Assembly: GCA_910584385.1 (NCBI GenBank)
Contig: CAJUAK010000002.1
Span: forward strand, 1 to 64,000
Source: an uncultured Alphaproteobacteria bacterium
GTDB lineage: Bacteria > Pseudomonadota > Alphaproteobacteria > RF32 > CAG-239
Direction of reading: 5' to 3'
Length of the DNA: 64,000 nt
This document shows, one piece after another, positions 23,557 through 31,484 of the stretch. Numbering within the stretch: the first letter of the stretch is position 1; each line of letters opens with the position of its first letter. The notes under the pieces are model-generated. The model was not told the DNA's origin. It searched no databases and worked only from the letters and a program-made list of their open reading frames with translations. A program made the position numbers and the translations under genes.

Positions 23557-23919
23557 ATGAGTACGCCAAGAGAATTGTTCTTAAAAAGAAAAGCGCGCGT
23601 TAGAACAGCTTTGAAAAACGTTGCGGGCGGCAAGATGAGATTGTCTGTTTTCCGCAGCGGTAAGAATATCTACGCGCAAGTCATTGACGATGCTAAAGGT
23701 GTTACGGTTGTTTCCGCTTCCACCTTGGATAAGGATGTGCGTGATACCCTTCAGAAGTCTTCAACAATTGAAGCTGCCGGTGTTATTGGAAAATTAGTTG
23801 CTGAAAAAGCGATTAAGTCCGGTGTGAATGAAGTGGTTTTTGACCGCAGTGGTTATATTTATCACGGTCGTGTTAAAGCTTTAGCAGATGCAGCTCGTGC
23901 AGCTGGATTGAAATTCTAA
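23557..23919 (+). CDS. rplR: Ribosomal protein L18
   Basis: This 120-residue 5S rRNA-binding protein has a basic N-terminus (residues 8-20) and the core L-S-V-F-R-S-x-K-N-I-Y-A-Q-V-I-D-D. The C-terminal F-D-R-S-G-Y-I-Y-H-G-R-V-K-A-L-A-D-A-A-R-x-A-G-L segment is diagnostic. Confidence 0.98.
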   Translation: MSTPRELFLKRKARVRTALKNVAGGKMRLSVFRSGKNIYAQVIDDAKGVTVVSASTLDKDVRDTLQKSSTIEAAGVIGKLVAEKAIKSGVNEVVFDRSGYIYHGRVKALADAARAAGLKF

Positions 23920-23930
23920 GGAGTTGAGAA

Positions 23931-24500
23931 ATGGCACAACAAGCTGTAGAACGTCATAACGCAAAGACTGAAAAATCCGATTTGGTAGAAAAATTGGTTC
24001 ATGTCAACCGCGTTGCAAAAACTGTTAAAGGCGGACGGACAATGTCCTTTGCTGCAATCGTTGTCGTCGGCGACCAAAAAGGGCGCGTCGGCTATGGTTC
24101 CGGTAAGGCCAGCGAAGTTCCTGAAGCAATTACGAAAGCAACCAACGAAGCTAAGAAAAACATGGTTCGCATTCCTCTGCGCGAAGGCAGAACTTTGCAC
24201 CATGACATTGCCGGCCGTTTTGGCGCTGGTAAAGTTTACCTGCGTTCAGCCCCTGCCGGTACCGGCGTTATCGCCGGCGGCCCGATGCGCGCCATCTTTG
24301 AAGTTTTGGGTGTGCAGGACGTCGTTGCAAAATCCGTTGGTTCTAACAACCCTTATAATATGATTAAGGCAACATTTAATGCTTTGCTCGGAATTAACTC
24401 TCCGCGCATGGTTGCTGCAAAACGCGGTAAGAAAGTCGGCGATATTGTAAGCCGCCGCGAAAATACCGCTAATGCAAAAAATGCTGTTGAGGAGGCTTAA
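23931..24500 (+). CDS. rpsE: Ribosomal protein S5
   Basis: This 189-residue 30S protein, involved in decoding accuracy and mRNA unwinding, has the G-R-T-M-S-F-A-A-I-V-V-V-G-D segment, the G-x-G-x-G-K-A-x-E-V-P loop and A-G-G-P-M-R-A-I-F-E. An alanine/glutamate tail ends it. It is 2 bases before rpmD. Confidence 0.98.
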   Translation: MAQQAVERHNAKTEKSDLVEKLVHVNRVAKTVKGGRTMSFAAIVVVGDQKGRVGYGSGKASEVPEAITKATNEAKKNMVRIPLREGRTLHHDIAGRFGAGKVYLRSAPAGTGVIAGGPMRAIFEVLGVQDVVAKSVGSNNPYNMIKATFNALLGINSPRMVAAKRGKKVGDIVSRRENTANAKNAVEEA

Positions 24501-24502
24501 TT

Positions 24503-24688
24503 ATGACTGCGAAAAAGACGATTAAAGTTACCCAGATTGCCAGTCCTATCGGCCGTCCTGCGGTACAAAGAGCAACCTTAATCGGTCTTGGTCTGAACAA
24601 AATGAACAAGACATCCGTGTTGGAAGATACCCCTTCCGTTCGCGGCATGATTAAGAAAGTGGCCCATTTGGTTCGCGTAGAAGAATAG
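24503..24688 (+). CDS. rpmD: Ribosomal protein L30
   Basis: This 61-residue 50S protein has the I-K-V-T-Q-I-x-S-P-I-G-R core and the L-G-L-x-K-M-x-x-T motif. It is full length for the bacterial form. It follows rpsE after 2 bases; 119 bases including a palindrome separate it from rplO, whereas these two genes usually lie close together. Confidence 0.97.
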   Translation: MTAKKTIKVTQIASPIGRPAVQRATLIGLGLNKMNKTSVLEDTPSVRGMIKKVAHLVRVEE

Positions 24689-24691
24689 CTC

Positions 24692-24785
24692 GAACTTGTA
24701 AAAGTGGTGCCGGTTTGTTATTTTTTCCTGTGTGCTTGTTTGGGCACAATGTTTAAAAATAGCTTCGCACCACTTTATCAAGCTC
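24692..24785 (+). repeat. Nested palindrome between rpmD and rplO
   Basis: AAAGTGGTGC (24701-24710) pairs perfectly with GCACCACTTT (24767-24776). Outside it GAACTTG pairs with CAAGCTC with one mismatch. Inside, TGTGC (24731-24735) pairs with GCACA (24744-24748). The 94-bp element ends 22 bases before the rplO ATG. A stretch of T at 24719-24726 pairs partly with AAAAAT. Confidence 0.8.
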
Positions 24786-24807
24786 TATTTAATATAAGGT
24801 GATGATT

Positions 24808-25260
24808 ATGAAACTTAATGAAATTAAAGATAACGAAGGCGCAAGACAGTCCCGCATCCGGGTTGGCCGCGGTATCGGCAGCGGCAAAGGCAAGACAGGC
24901 GGCCGCGGATATAAAGGTCAGAAATCTCGTTCTGGTGTTGCTGTTAACGGTTTTGAAGGCGGTCAGATGCCGATTTACCGCAGACTGCCGAAACGCGGTT
25001 TCAAAAATCCGTTTGCGAAGACTTTCGCTGTTGTTAATCTGGATAGCATTCAGAAGGCTATTGATGCCGGAAAATTGGATGCTGCTTCCATTGATGTCGC
25101 TTCCTTGAGCAATGCCGGTTTGGTAACGAAAGTTCTGGACGGTGTTCGCCTGTTGGCCCGCGGCGCTATTACCAGCAGCGTTACCATTACTGTAAATTCA
25201 GCTTCAAAAGCAGCTGTTGCGGCTGTTGAAAAAGCTGGCGGTAAGGTAAATATCTCTTAA
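24808..25260 (+). CDS. rplO: Ribosomal protein L15
   Basis: This 150-residue late-assembly protein of the 50S subunit has the G-R-G-I-G-S-G-K-G-K-T-G-G-R-G-x-K-G-Q segment and G-F-E-G-G-Q-M-P-x-x-R-R-L-P-K-R-G-F. In-frame ATGs at 24802 and 24808 and a GTG at 24799 exist; AAGG at 24796 is best spaced for 24808, which also gives M-K-L-N-E-I as in relatives. It is followed by a terminator, not by secY. Confidence 0.96.
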   Translation: MKLNEIKDNEGARQSRIRVGRGIGSGKGKTGGRGYKGQKSRSGVAVNGFEGGQMPIYRRLPKRGFKNPFAKTFAVVNLDSIQKAIDAGKLDAASIDVASLSNAGLVTKVLDGVRLLARGAITSSVTITVNSASKAAVAAVEKAGGKVNIS

Positions 25261-25278
25261 TCTGGATGGATTATCTTA

Positions 25279-25309
25279 AACCGGCTGTTTTTTAGCAGCC
25301 GGTTTTTTT
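25279..25309 (+). terminator. Terminator ending the S10/spc transcript after rplO
   Basis: AACCGGCTG / CAGCCGGTT (25279-25287 with 25296-25304) is followed by a seven-T run. Confidence 0.93.
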
Positions 25310-25320
25310 GTTGTTTGAGG

Positions 25321-25836
25321 CTAAAATAAACTGAAGGCTTTGTCATATTTTATTATTCCGTTGAGCTTTTGGGACGGTTCGTTTAAGCAAATTGCCATAA
25401 AATTTTCATCGGCTGCTTCAAAAGGCGGTTTAATGCCATATTTGCTTGCCGGCACGTATCCTGCTTTGGGGTAATATTGCGCATGCCCAAGGACAATGCT
25501 GAACGGATAGCCTAAGCTTTTTGCAATCTCATGCCCTCGTTTTATTAAGGCTTGTCCAATTCCCTGGTTTTGGCATGCCGGCAAAACAGATAAGGGAGCT
25601 AGGGCCAAAACCTTTTCTTTTCCGATATATGCTTTTGTAAATAAAATATGTCCGACGATGCTGCCGTCTTGCTCGGCAACAAGGGACAGCTCCGGAATGA
25701 ATGACGGGCTTTCCCTTAAAGCATTGACCAGATCCTGTTCCTTTCCATTGCTGTGTTCGGCTGTTTGGAATGCTTTGGTAACGACATCGTAAACTTTGGG
25801 ATAATCACATGGCTTTTCTGTTCTGATAATTAACAC
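25321..25836 (-). CDS. GNAT acetyltransferase, YhbS-like
   Basis: This 171-residue protein has the GNAT fold. The acetyl-CoA loop is Q-N-Q-G-I-G-Q-A-L-I (about residues 95-104), preceded by A-L-A-P-L-S-V-L-P. G-H-A-Q-Y-Y-P-K-A-G-Y resembles the YhbS subgroup (COG3153), whose substrates are mostly unknown. It is transcribed against the ribosomal cluster, between the rplO terminator and the secY promoter, so it interrupts the usual rplO-secY junction. Confidence 0.85.
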   Translation of the reverse strand: MLIIRTEKPCDYPKVYDVVTKAFQTAEHSNGKEQDLVNALRESPSFIPELSLVAEQDGSIVGHILFTKAYIGKEKVLALAPLSVLPACQNQGIGQALIKRGHEIAKSLGYPFSIVLGHAQYYPKAGYVPASKYGIKPPFEAADENFMAICLNEPSQKLNGIIKYDKAFSLF

Positions 25837-25945
25837 TTTTTCCTCGCATTATTTGTTTTTTTAGTAATTTATTTGGCGATTTTCATAAATTCAATGAAAA
25901 TCGCATTTTGTGCCGGCATTTATTCAAAAGAAGGCGATAAACTAG

Positions 25946-25973
25946 TTGCATAAAAAATTTTTTCGTGTATTAC
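25946..25973 (+). promoter_or_regulatory. Likely promoter for secY-adk
   Basis: TTGCAT (25946-25951) and TATTAC (25968-25973) are 16 bases apart, about 68 bases before secY. A small hairpin (AAGGGCT/AGCCCCTT, 25987-26004) lies in the leader. Confidence 0.5.
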
Positions 25974-26040
25974 TAAATTAGTTTAAAAGGGCTTTGCAGC
26001 CCCTTATTGTTGTTTTAAATATATTTGAGGATTGTTAAAG

Positions 26041-27390
26041 ATGGTATCTCTTTCTGAAAAAATGGCCGCCAGCCTTGATATGTCCGCTTTTGAAAAAGCA
26101 GATGAGCTCAAAAAAAGGCTGTGGTTTACGGTTTTTGCCTTAATCGTTTTCCGCTTGGGCACATTTATTCCTTTGCCAGGAATTGATCCGAAGATTTTAT
26201 CGGAGATTTTTGCGCGCAATTCCGGCGGTATTTTGGGAATGTTCAATATGTTTGCCGGCGGCGCTTTGGAACGTATGACAATCTTTGCCTTGAATATTAT
26301 GCCTTATATTTCGGCTTCCATTATCCTGCAATTGGGGCAATCCGTCCTTCCTTCTCTGATGGCTCTGAAGAAAGAAGGCGAAGCCGGACACCGCAAAATT
26401 ACGCAATATACCCGTTATTTGACGGTTTTGATTACGATCGTCCAGGGGTACGGAATCGCTGTCGGCCTTGAAGGCATGACGGGCGGTGCAGGACTTTCTG
26501 CGGTGATTAATCCGGGCTTTGTGTTTAAGTTCACGACGATTGTATCTTTGGTTGGCGGAACAATGTTTATTGTCTGGCTGGGCGAACAGATTACATCGCG
26601 CGGCGTCGGCAATGGTTCTTCCCTGATTATTACCGTCGGTATTATCGCAAATATTCCGACAGCATTGGCTCAAACCTTTGAATTGGGTCGTGTCGGCTCC
26701 ATGTCCGGTTTTGTCATCTTGATGCTGATGGTTATGGTTTTGGCTTTGATTTATGTTATTGTTTTGGTTGAACGCGCCATGCGCAAAATTACAATCCAAT
26801 ATCCTAAGCGCCAAGCGATGGGAAGAATGGGGGCTGCCGACAGTTCCCACTTGCCGTTGAAGATTAACCCGACCGGCGTTATTCCTCCGATTTTTGCCAG
26901 CTCTTTATTGTTGCTGCCGATTACGATTGCTAACTTAAGTGCAGAAAACGGCCCAAGCTGGGTTGCCGATTTGAGCCGCCTTTTGGGGCATGGGCAGCCT
27001 TTGTATCTGGCGCTTTATGCATTTTTGATTGCCTTTTTTGCATTTTTCTACACGGCAATTGTGTTTAATCCTCAAGATACGGCGGATAATTTGAAAAAGC
27101 ACGGCGGCTTTATTGCCGGTATCCGTCCGGGTAAAAATACTGCGGAATATCTGGATTATGTTATTACCCGCCTGACGGTTTTAGGCGCTGCTTACTTGGT
27201 GGCTTTGTGCATTTTGCCGGAGATTTTGATTTCAAAATTATCAATTCCTTTTGTCTTGGGCGGAACGACGCTGCTTATCGTGGTTCAGGTTACAATGGAT
27301 TTTGTAAATCAGGTTCAGTCTCACCTGCTTGCTTACCAATATGATTCTTTAATTAAAAAAGCATCATTGGCGCAAAGGAAGAGAAGATAA
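26041..27390 (+). CDS. secY: Protein translocase subunit SecY
   Basis: This 449-residue channel subunit of the Sec translocon has ten membrane helices. The start at ATG 26041 lies 10 bases after GAGG; the in-frame TTG at 26032 is too close to that site. P-L-P-G-I-D-P (plug-side loop) and G-N-G-S-S-L-I-I and the cytoplasmic P-K-R-Q-A-M-G-R segment are family signatures. It appears to be transcribed from its own promoter because a terminator and an inverted gene separate it from rplO. adk follows after one base. Confidence 0.97.
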   Translation: MVSLSEKMAASLDMSAFEKADELKKRLWFTVFALIVFRLGTFIPLPGIDPKILSEIFARNSGGILGMFNMFAGGALERMTIFALNIMPYISASIILQLGQSVLPSLMALKKEGEAGHRKITQYTRYLTVLITIVQGYGIAVGLEGMTGGAGLSAVINPGFVFKFTTIVSLVGGTMFIVWLGEQITSRGVGNGSSLIITVGIIANIPTALAQTFELGRVGSMSGFVILMLMVMVLALIYVIVLVERAMRKITIQYPKRQAMGRMGAADSSHLPLKINPTGVIPPIFASSLLLLPITIANLSAENGPSWVADLSRLLGHGQPLYLALYAFLIAFFAFFYTAIVFNPQDTADNLKKHGGFIAGIRPGKNTAEYLDYVITRLTVLGAAYLVALCILPEILISKLSIPFVLGGTTLLIVVQVTMDFVNQVQSHLLAYQYDSLIKKASLAQRKRR

Positions 27391-27391
27391 A

Positions 27392-28063
27392 ATGAACAAG
27401 AACGGATTAGGCCTGCATCTTGTTTTTACCGGAGCTCCCGGCTGCGGTAAGGGCACGCAGGCCCGCCTTTTAAAGGAAAAAATTGATATTCCGCATTTGT
27501 CTACCGGCGAGATGTTGCGCGCGGAAGCGGCCAAAGGAACGCCGCTCGGCTTGGAAATAAAGGCATTGATTGACGGCGGCAATTTGGTTCCCGATGAAAT
27601 GATAATCAAAATGCTTTCAAAAAGAATCGATGCGGACGATTGCAAAAACGGTTTTATTCTGGATGGTTTTCCCCGCACGCTCCCCCAGGCGGAAGTTTTG
27701 GAGAAAATGCTGGCTGAAAAAGGGATAACTTTGGATGCCGTTGTTGAAATCCAGGTGCCTGATGAAATCATCATGGAACGTATTTTAGGGCGTTATGCCT
27801 GCATGAACTGCGGCGCCGGTTATCATGACCGGTTTCAAAAGCCGAAAGTTTACGGCGTTTGCGATGTTTGCGGCGGTACGGAATTTTATCGCCGTGTTGA
27901 CGACAACCGCGCGACAGTTCAAAACCGACTCGTTAATTACCGGGCGCTAACCTATCCGACAATCCCTTATTTTGAAAAAAAAGGATTGCTCCGCTGTGTG
28001 GACGGAACCGGGACAATCGAGTCTACGGCTAAAAAAATAGATGACCTTTTGGCCGTGAAATAG
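27392..28063 (+). CDS. adk: Adenylate kinase, zinc-type LID
   Basis: This 223-residue enzyme interconverts 2 ADP and ATP + AMP. The P-loop is G-A-P-G-C-G-K-G-T, the AMP-binding T-G-E-M-L-R and G-F-P-R-T segments are present. The LID has four cysteines arranged C-x2-C-x16-C-x2-C, the zinc-binding form rather than the E. coli H-bonded form. secY-adk is the conserved order. Confidence 0.97.
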   Translation: MNKNGLGLHLVFTGAPGCGKGTQARLLKEKIDIPHLSTGEMLRAEAAKGTPLGLEIKALIDGGNLVPDEMIIKMLSKRIDADDCKNGFILDGFPRTLPQAEVLEKMLAEKGITLDAVVEIQVPDEIIMERILGRYACMNCGAGYHDRFQKPKVYGVCDVCGGTEFYRRVDDNRATVQNRLVNYRALTYPTIPYFEKKGLLRCVDGTGTIESTAKKIDDLLAVK

Positions 28064-28154
28064 TTTTTTTTCTTTAGCAGGTGCCTGTGCGGCGCAATGT
28101 TAAGGAAATTTTTGAAAAAAAGTCATTTTTTTTGATTTTTTTTGTTAAAGTTGG

Positions 28155-28182
28155 TTGACAGGAACAAAATATAGCATATAAT
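28155..28182 (+). promoter_or_regulatory. Promoter of the alpha operon (rpsM-rpsK-rpoA)
   Basis: Perfect TTGACA (28155-28160) and perfect TATAAT (28177-28182) with a 16-base spacer, the best match in the window. The roughly 65-base leader contains a hairpin (AAAAGT/ACTTTT, 28197-28216). Confidence 0.88.
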
Positions 28183-28252
28183 CCGGCTTAATTTTGAAAA
28201 GTGGTGATCAACTTTTTAAATGTGATAATTTTATAGAAAATGGAGAGTTAAT

Positions 28253-28621
28253 TTGGCTCGTATAGCTGGTGTAAACATTCCTACCGCCAAAAAGATTGAA
28301 GTTGCTTTAACTTATATTTTTGGTATCGGGAGAAAAACTGCTCAAGATATTTGCACAAAATCTGGAGTTTCCTCTGATCGCAGAGTTCATGAATTGAGTG
28401 AAGACGAAGTTGCAAAAATCCGTGAGGTCATTGACCATGATTATGTGGTTGAAGGCGAATTGCGCCGTGAAGTTGGCGTAAATATCAAACGCCTGATGGA
28501 TTTGGGCTGCTATCGCGGATTGCGTCATCGCAAGGGCTTGCCCGTTCGCGGACAAAGCACAAAGCAAAATGCTAGAACTCGTAAGGGCAAACGTAAAACC
28601 GTTGCTAATAAGAAGAAGTAA
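28253..28621 (+). CDS. rpsM: Ribosomal protein S13
   Basis: This 122-residue protein of the 30S head contacts P-site tRNA. It starts with TTG, supported by GGAGAG seven bases upstream and by the expected A-R-I-A-G-V-N-I-P continuation. The G-I-G-R-x-T-A helix-hairpin and the basic tail R-G-Q-x-T-K-x-N-A-R-T-R-K-G are standard. TTG at such a highly expressed gene is uncommon. Confidence 0.96.
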   Translation: MARIAGVNIPTAKKIEVALTYIFGIGRKTAQDICTKSGVSSDRRVHELSEDEVAKIREVIDHDYVVEGELRREVGVNIKRLMDLGCYRGLRHRKGLPVRGQSTKQNARTRKGKRKTVANKKK

Positions 28622-28639
28622 TTAAGGGGTGATTTTAGA

Positions 28640-29032
28640 ATGGCAAAAGCAGTAACACAACGTGTGAAAAGAAAAGAAAAGAAGAATATCACCGCCGGGG
28701 TTGCCCATGTGAATTCTACTTTTAACAATACAAGAATTACAATTACTGACGCCCAAGGCAATACAGTTGCTTGGTCTACTTCCGGTGCTCAAGGTTTTAA
28801 GGGGTCTCGTAAATCTACTCCTTACGCTGCCCAGGTTGCCGCTGAAGATGCCGGCCGCAAGGCAATGGAACATGGTATGAAAACCTTGGAAGTTGAAGTT
28901 AAAGGTCCTGGTTCTGGCAGAGAATCGGCCATCAGAGCTTTGCAGGTTATCGGTTTCACAATCACTATGATTCGTGATGTTACTCCGATTCCGCACAACG
29001 GCTGCCGTTTAAGAAAACGCCGCCGCGTCTAG
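28640..29032 (+). CDS. rpsK: Ribosomal protein S11
   Basis: This 130-residue 30S platform protein has G-x-A-H-V-x-S-T-F-N-N-T-x-x-T-I-T-D and the C-terminal D-V-T-P-I-P-H-N-G-C-R-x-x-K-R-R-R-V. In many bacteria rpsD sits between rpsK and rpoA; it is absent here, as is usual in Alphaproteobacteria. A hairpin lies in the following gap. Confidence 0.98.
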   Translation: MAKAVTQRVKRKEKKNITAGVAHVNSTFNNTRITITDAQGNTVAWSTSGAQGFKGSRKSTPYAAQVAAEDAGRKAMEHGMKTLEVEVKGPGSGRESAIRALQVIGFTITMIRDVTPIPHNGCRLRKRRRV

Positions 29033-29049
29033 TTAGATTTGGGTGAGAA

Positions 29050-29076
29050 CGTGTGGCTTGCTTTAAAAGCCTCACG
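29050..29076 (+). promoter_or_regulatory. Stem-loop between rpsK and rpoA
   Basis: CGTG-T-GGCTT pairs with AAGCC-T-CACG (29050-29059 with 29067-29076) around one T-T mismatch. It is followed by only CTCTTTTGG, so it is a weak terminator or attenuator at best. Confidence 0.5.
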
Positions 29077-29126
29077 CTCTTTTGGTTTATAAATTTTGCA
29101 TATGCACTAAAAAAAAGGAATAACCC

Positions 29127-30137
29127 GTGATTCAAAAGAATTGGCAAGAACTTATTAAACCGACTAACTTGGAAGTTACACCGCTTGAAGGCGGCAATAA
29201 GGCCAAGATAGTAGTTGAACCTTTGGAAAGAGGTTTCGGTCTGACTTTGGGCAATGCGTTGAGAAGAGTTTTACTTTCTTCTTTGCAAGGTGGAGCGGTT
29301 ACCGCTGTTAAAATTAACGGAGTCTTGCATGAGTTCTCTGTTGTGCCGGGCGTTCGCGAAGACGTTACTGATATTATCCTGAATATTAAGGGACTCGCTG
29401 TTGCAGTTTTCACTGAAGGACAGAAGACAATGACCCTTAAGGCTGAAGGACCTTGTGAAGTAACGGCCGCTATGATTGAAACCGGACATGATGTTGAAAT
29501 CAAGAATCCGGATTTGGTTATTTGTAATTTGGATGCCGGTGCAAAGCTGAATATGGAACTGACGGTAAATACCGGAAAAGGCTATGTTCCCGCTTATCAG
29601 AACAAAGCTGCAGATGCGCCGATCGGCGTTATTGCGGTTGATGCGATTTATTCTCCGGTGCGCAAGGTTTCTTACAAGGTTGAAAATACCCGTGTCGGAC
29701 AGGTTACCGACTATGATAAATTGACAATGGTTGTTGAAACAAACGGCGTTGTTACGCCGGAAGATGCTGTTGCATTCTCTGCACGCATTCTGCAAGACCA
29801 GTTGAAACCGTTTATCAATTTTGATGAGCCTGAGAGCGAAGCAGAAGTTGAAAAAGAAGAGCTTCCGTTTAACCGCAACCTGTTGAAGAAGGTTGAAGAA
29901 CTTGAGCTTTCTGTTCGTTCTGCCAACTGCCTTAAAAATGACAATATTGTTTATATTGGCGATTTGGTTCAGAAGACAGAAGCTGAAATGCTCAGGACTC
30001 CGAACTTTGGCCGTAAGTCTTTGAATGAAATCAAAGAAGTTTTGGCTAAGATGGGTATTCACTTGGGTATGGATACGCCGGGATGGCCGCCTGAGAATAT
30101 TGAAGACCTGATTAAGCGTCTGGATGAACATTTCTAA
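29127..30137 (+). CDS. rpoA: RNA polymerase alpha subunit
   Basis: This 336-residue subunit nucleates RNA polymerase assembly and its C-terminal domain binds UP elements and activators. The N-terminal domain shows P-L-x-R-G-F-G-L-T-L-G-N-A-L-R-R, the linker is at about 230-255, and the CTD shows L-x-x-x-G-R-K-S-L-N-E-I-K. It starts with GTG, with AAGGAA upstream. Two terminators follow, so it ends the alpha transcript and rplQ is separate. Confidence 0.97.
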   Translation: MIQKNWQELIKPTNLEVTPLEGGNKAKIVVEPLERGFGLTLGNALRRVLLSSLQGGAVTAVKINGVLHEFSVVPGVREDVTDIILNIKGLAVAVFTEGQKTMTLKAEGPCEVTAAMIETGHDVEIKNPDLVICNLDAGAKLNMELTVNTGKGYVPAYQNKAADAPIGVIAVDAIYSPVRKVSYKVENTRVGQVTDYDKLTMVVETNGVVTPEDAVAFSARILQDQLKPFINFDEPESEAEVEKEELPFNRNLLKKVEELELSVRSANCLKNDNIVYIGDLVQKTEAEMLRTPNFGRKSLNEIKEVLAKMGIHLGMDTPGWPPENIEDLIKRLDEHF

Positions 30138-30145
30138 TAAAAATA

Positions 30146-30174
30146 AAATCCCCGGTTATTTCCGGGGATTTTTT
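30146..30174 (+). terminator. First terminator after rpoA
   Basis: ATCCCCGG / CCGGGGAT (30148-30155 with 30162-30169), then six T. Confidence 0.9.
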
Positions 30175-30188
30175 CAAAAATGCAAAAG

Positions 30189-30216
30189 TGCTCTGCCTTA
30201 AAACAGAGCATTTTTT
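30189..30216 (+). terminator. Second terminator after rpoA
   Basis: TGCTCTG / CAGAGCA (30189-30195 with 30204-30210), then six T. Confidence 0.88.
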
Positions 30217-30254
30217 ATATTGGTTTGAAATTCCTCAGCTTATAAGCAAAAGAA

Positions 30255-30284
30255 TTGCAGATTCTTCTTGCTTTTAAATATTTT
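30255..30284 (+). promoter_or_regulatory. Possible promoter for rplQ
   Basis: TTGCAG (30255-30260) and TATTTT (30279-30284) with an 18-base spacer, downstream of both rpoA terminators. Weak -10. Confidence 0.45.
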
Positions 30285-30405
30285 CCGTGTTAGAAATGCC
30301 GCGAATTAAGAAGATTCATGCATGGCCTGCGGGTTCTCGTGGTGAGTCTTCAGGTTTTTATCCGCTTTGCCAGTTCAAAGCAACAGAATATTGAAAGGAA
30401 ATGCC

Positions 30406-30855
30406 ATGAGACATGGAATGAAACATAGAAAATTGAATATGGATACGAATCGCCGTAAAGCTATTTTCTCTAACATGACAGGCGCTTTGCTGCGTCATGA
30501 ACAAATCACGGTTACTTTGCCCCGTGCAAAAGAATTAAGAACATTTGCCGATAAAATGATTACTTTGGCAAAGAAAGGCGAACTCAATAACAGAAGACAA
30601 GCCATGGCTTTTCTGCGTGATGAAGAAGTTGTGAAAAAATTGTTTTCAACTTTGGCTGAACGCTACCAGTCCCGCAATGGCGGCTATACCCGTGTTTTGA
30701 AAGCCGGTTACCGTTATGGCGACTGCGCACAGATGGCTATCATTGAATTGGTAGACCGCGATGTAAACGCCAAAGGCGCTGCCGATAAGGCTCGCGTTGC
30801 CGCAGAAAAAGCTGCTGCCGCTGAAGCTGAAAAAGCTGCTGCAGAAGCAAAATAA
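30406..30855 (+). CDS. rplQ: Ribosomal protein L17
   Basis: This 149-residue tunnel-exit protein starts M-R-H-G-M-K-H-R-K-L with AAAGGA upstream; the frame open from 30367 is rejected as too long for the family. The core ends near residue 120, followed by an alanine/glutamate/lysine tail, as in several Alphaproteobacteria. A 268-base gap with two terminators separates it from rpoA, which is unusual because the pair is normally co-transcribed. Confidence 0.96.
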   Translation: MRHGMKHRKLNMDTNRRKAIFSNMTGALLRHEQITVTLPRAKELRTFADKMITLAKKGELNNRRQAMAFLRDEEVVKKLFSTLAERYQSRNGGYTRVLKAGYRYGDCAQMAIIELVDRDVNAKGAADKARVAAEKAAAAEAEKAAAEAK

Positions 30856-30876
30856 GGCATTATGATGCATTTGGAG

Positions 30877-30904
30877 AAAGCCGGAGAAAACTCCGGCTTT
30901 TTTT
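30877..30904 (+). terminator. Terminator of rplQ
   Basis: A 10-bp perfect stem AAAGCCGGAG / CTCCGGCTTT with an AAAA loop and a T run. Confidence 0.94.
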
Positions 30905-31061
30905 GCGTTTAAATCTGGCAGATTTTCAGATTAGCGCTTGCGTCTTTGAGTTATGTATGGTAGCTTAACCCATCTTTTTAATCTTTTGTTTATAATTTAT
31001 GAAAAATTATTAGTTCAAAAACGAATCTGGCAAGAAAGCGGCAGAGGTTGTTTTCTATGTC

Positions 31062-31370
31062 GTGATAACACAATTAAATCTATATAAGTATGGAAATTAC
31101 AAAGGCAAAAGTTCTGCAAATCAGCAAGGGCACTTCGGTGATTATCGCGTGCGAAAGGTGTGTTCAAAAGACGTCTTTCAAGTTATTCTTTTTTCGGTTG
31201 AGAAGGAAGCTTGGTTGAATAAGCTTATTCAACAGACGGCAGCCGGCGACTGTTTGACCATTCATTCTGAAGGGATGCAAGTCCTTTGTGTTTGGAATTG
31301 CACAAAGGGGCTTTTCTTCAATGTTACGCGTTATTCGACGCTGGAAGCTTACAAACAGGAAAACGATTAA
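31062..31370 (+). CDS. Hypothetical protein, 102 residues
   Basis: I do not recognise this family. The frame begins at a GTG and holds a soluble protein of mixed composition, with three Cys and no membrane segment or signal peptide. A TATAAT at 30991 lies about 70 bases upstream and a terminator follows at 31404, so it looks like a single-gene unit. The start is uncertain: no well-spaced ribosome site precedes the GTG (AGAGG is 15 bases away), and the first 15 residues may be untranslated. It could be a small regulatory or lineage-specific protein. Confidence 0.5.
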   Translation: MITQLNLYKYGNYKGKSSANQQGHFGDYRVRKVCSKDVFQVILFSVEKEAWLNKLIQQTAAGDCLTIHSEGMQVLCVWNCTKGLFFNVTRYSTLEAYKQEND

Positions 31371-31401
31371 GCAGGTGCTTAAAGCACATGAAAAACAGAG
31401 G

Positions 31402-31432
31402 GGATAATAAAAAATCTCCTCTTGTTTTTTCT
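31402..31432 (+). terminator. Terminator after the 102-residue gene
   Basis: ACAGAGGGGAT pairs with ATCTCCTCTTGT (mismatches tolerated) and six T follow at about 31426. Confidence 0.8.
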
Positions 31433-31484
31433 TGAGATTTATTCATCATGAATACATATTGTTATTTCTTTTAAAAGTAAAATT

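Noticed and set aside
29271..30131. 286-residue minus-strand ORF opposite rpoA
   Set aside because: It is antisense to a conserved gene and its composition is that of a complement frame; it has no ribosome site.
31089..31215. Alternative ATG frame inside the 102-residue gene
   Set aside because: It ends after about 42 codons and has no better ribosome site.
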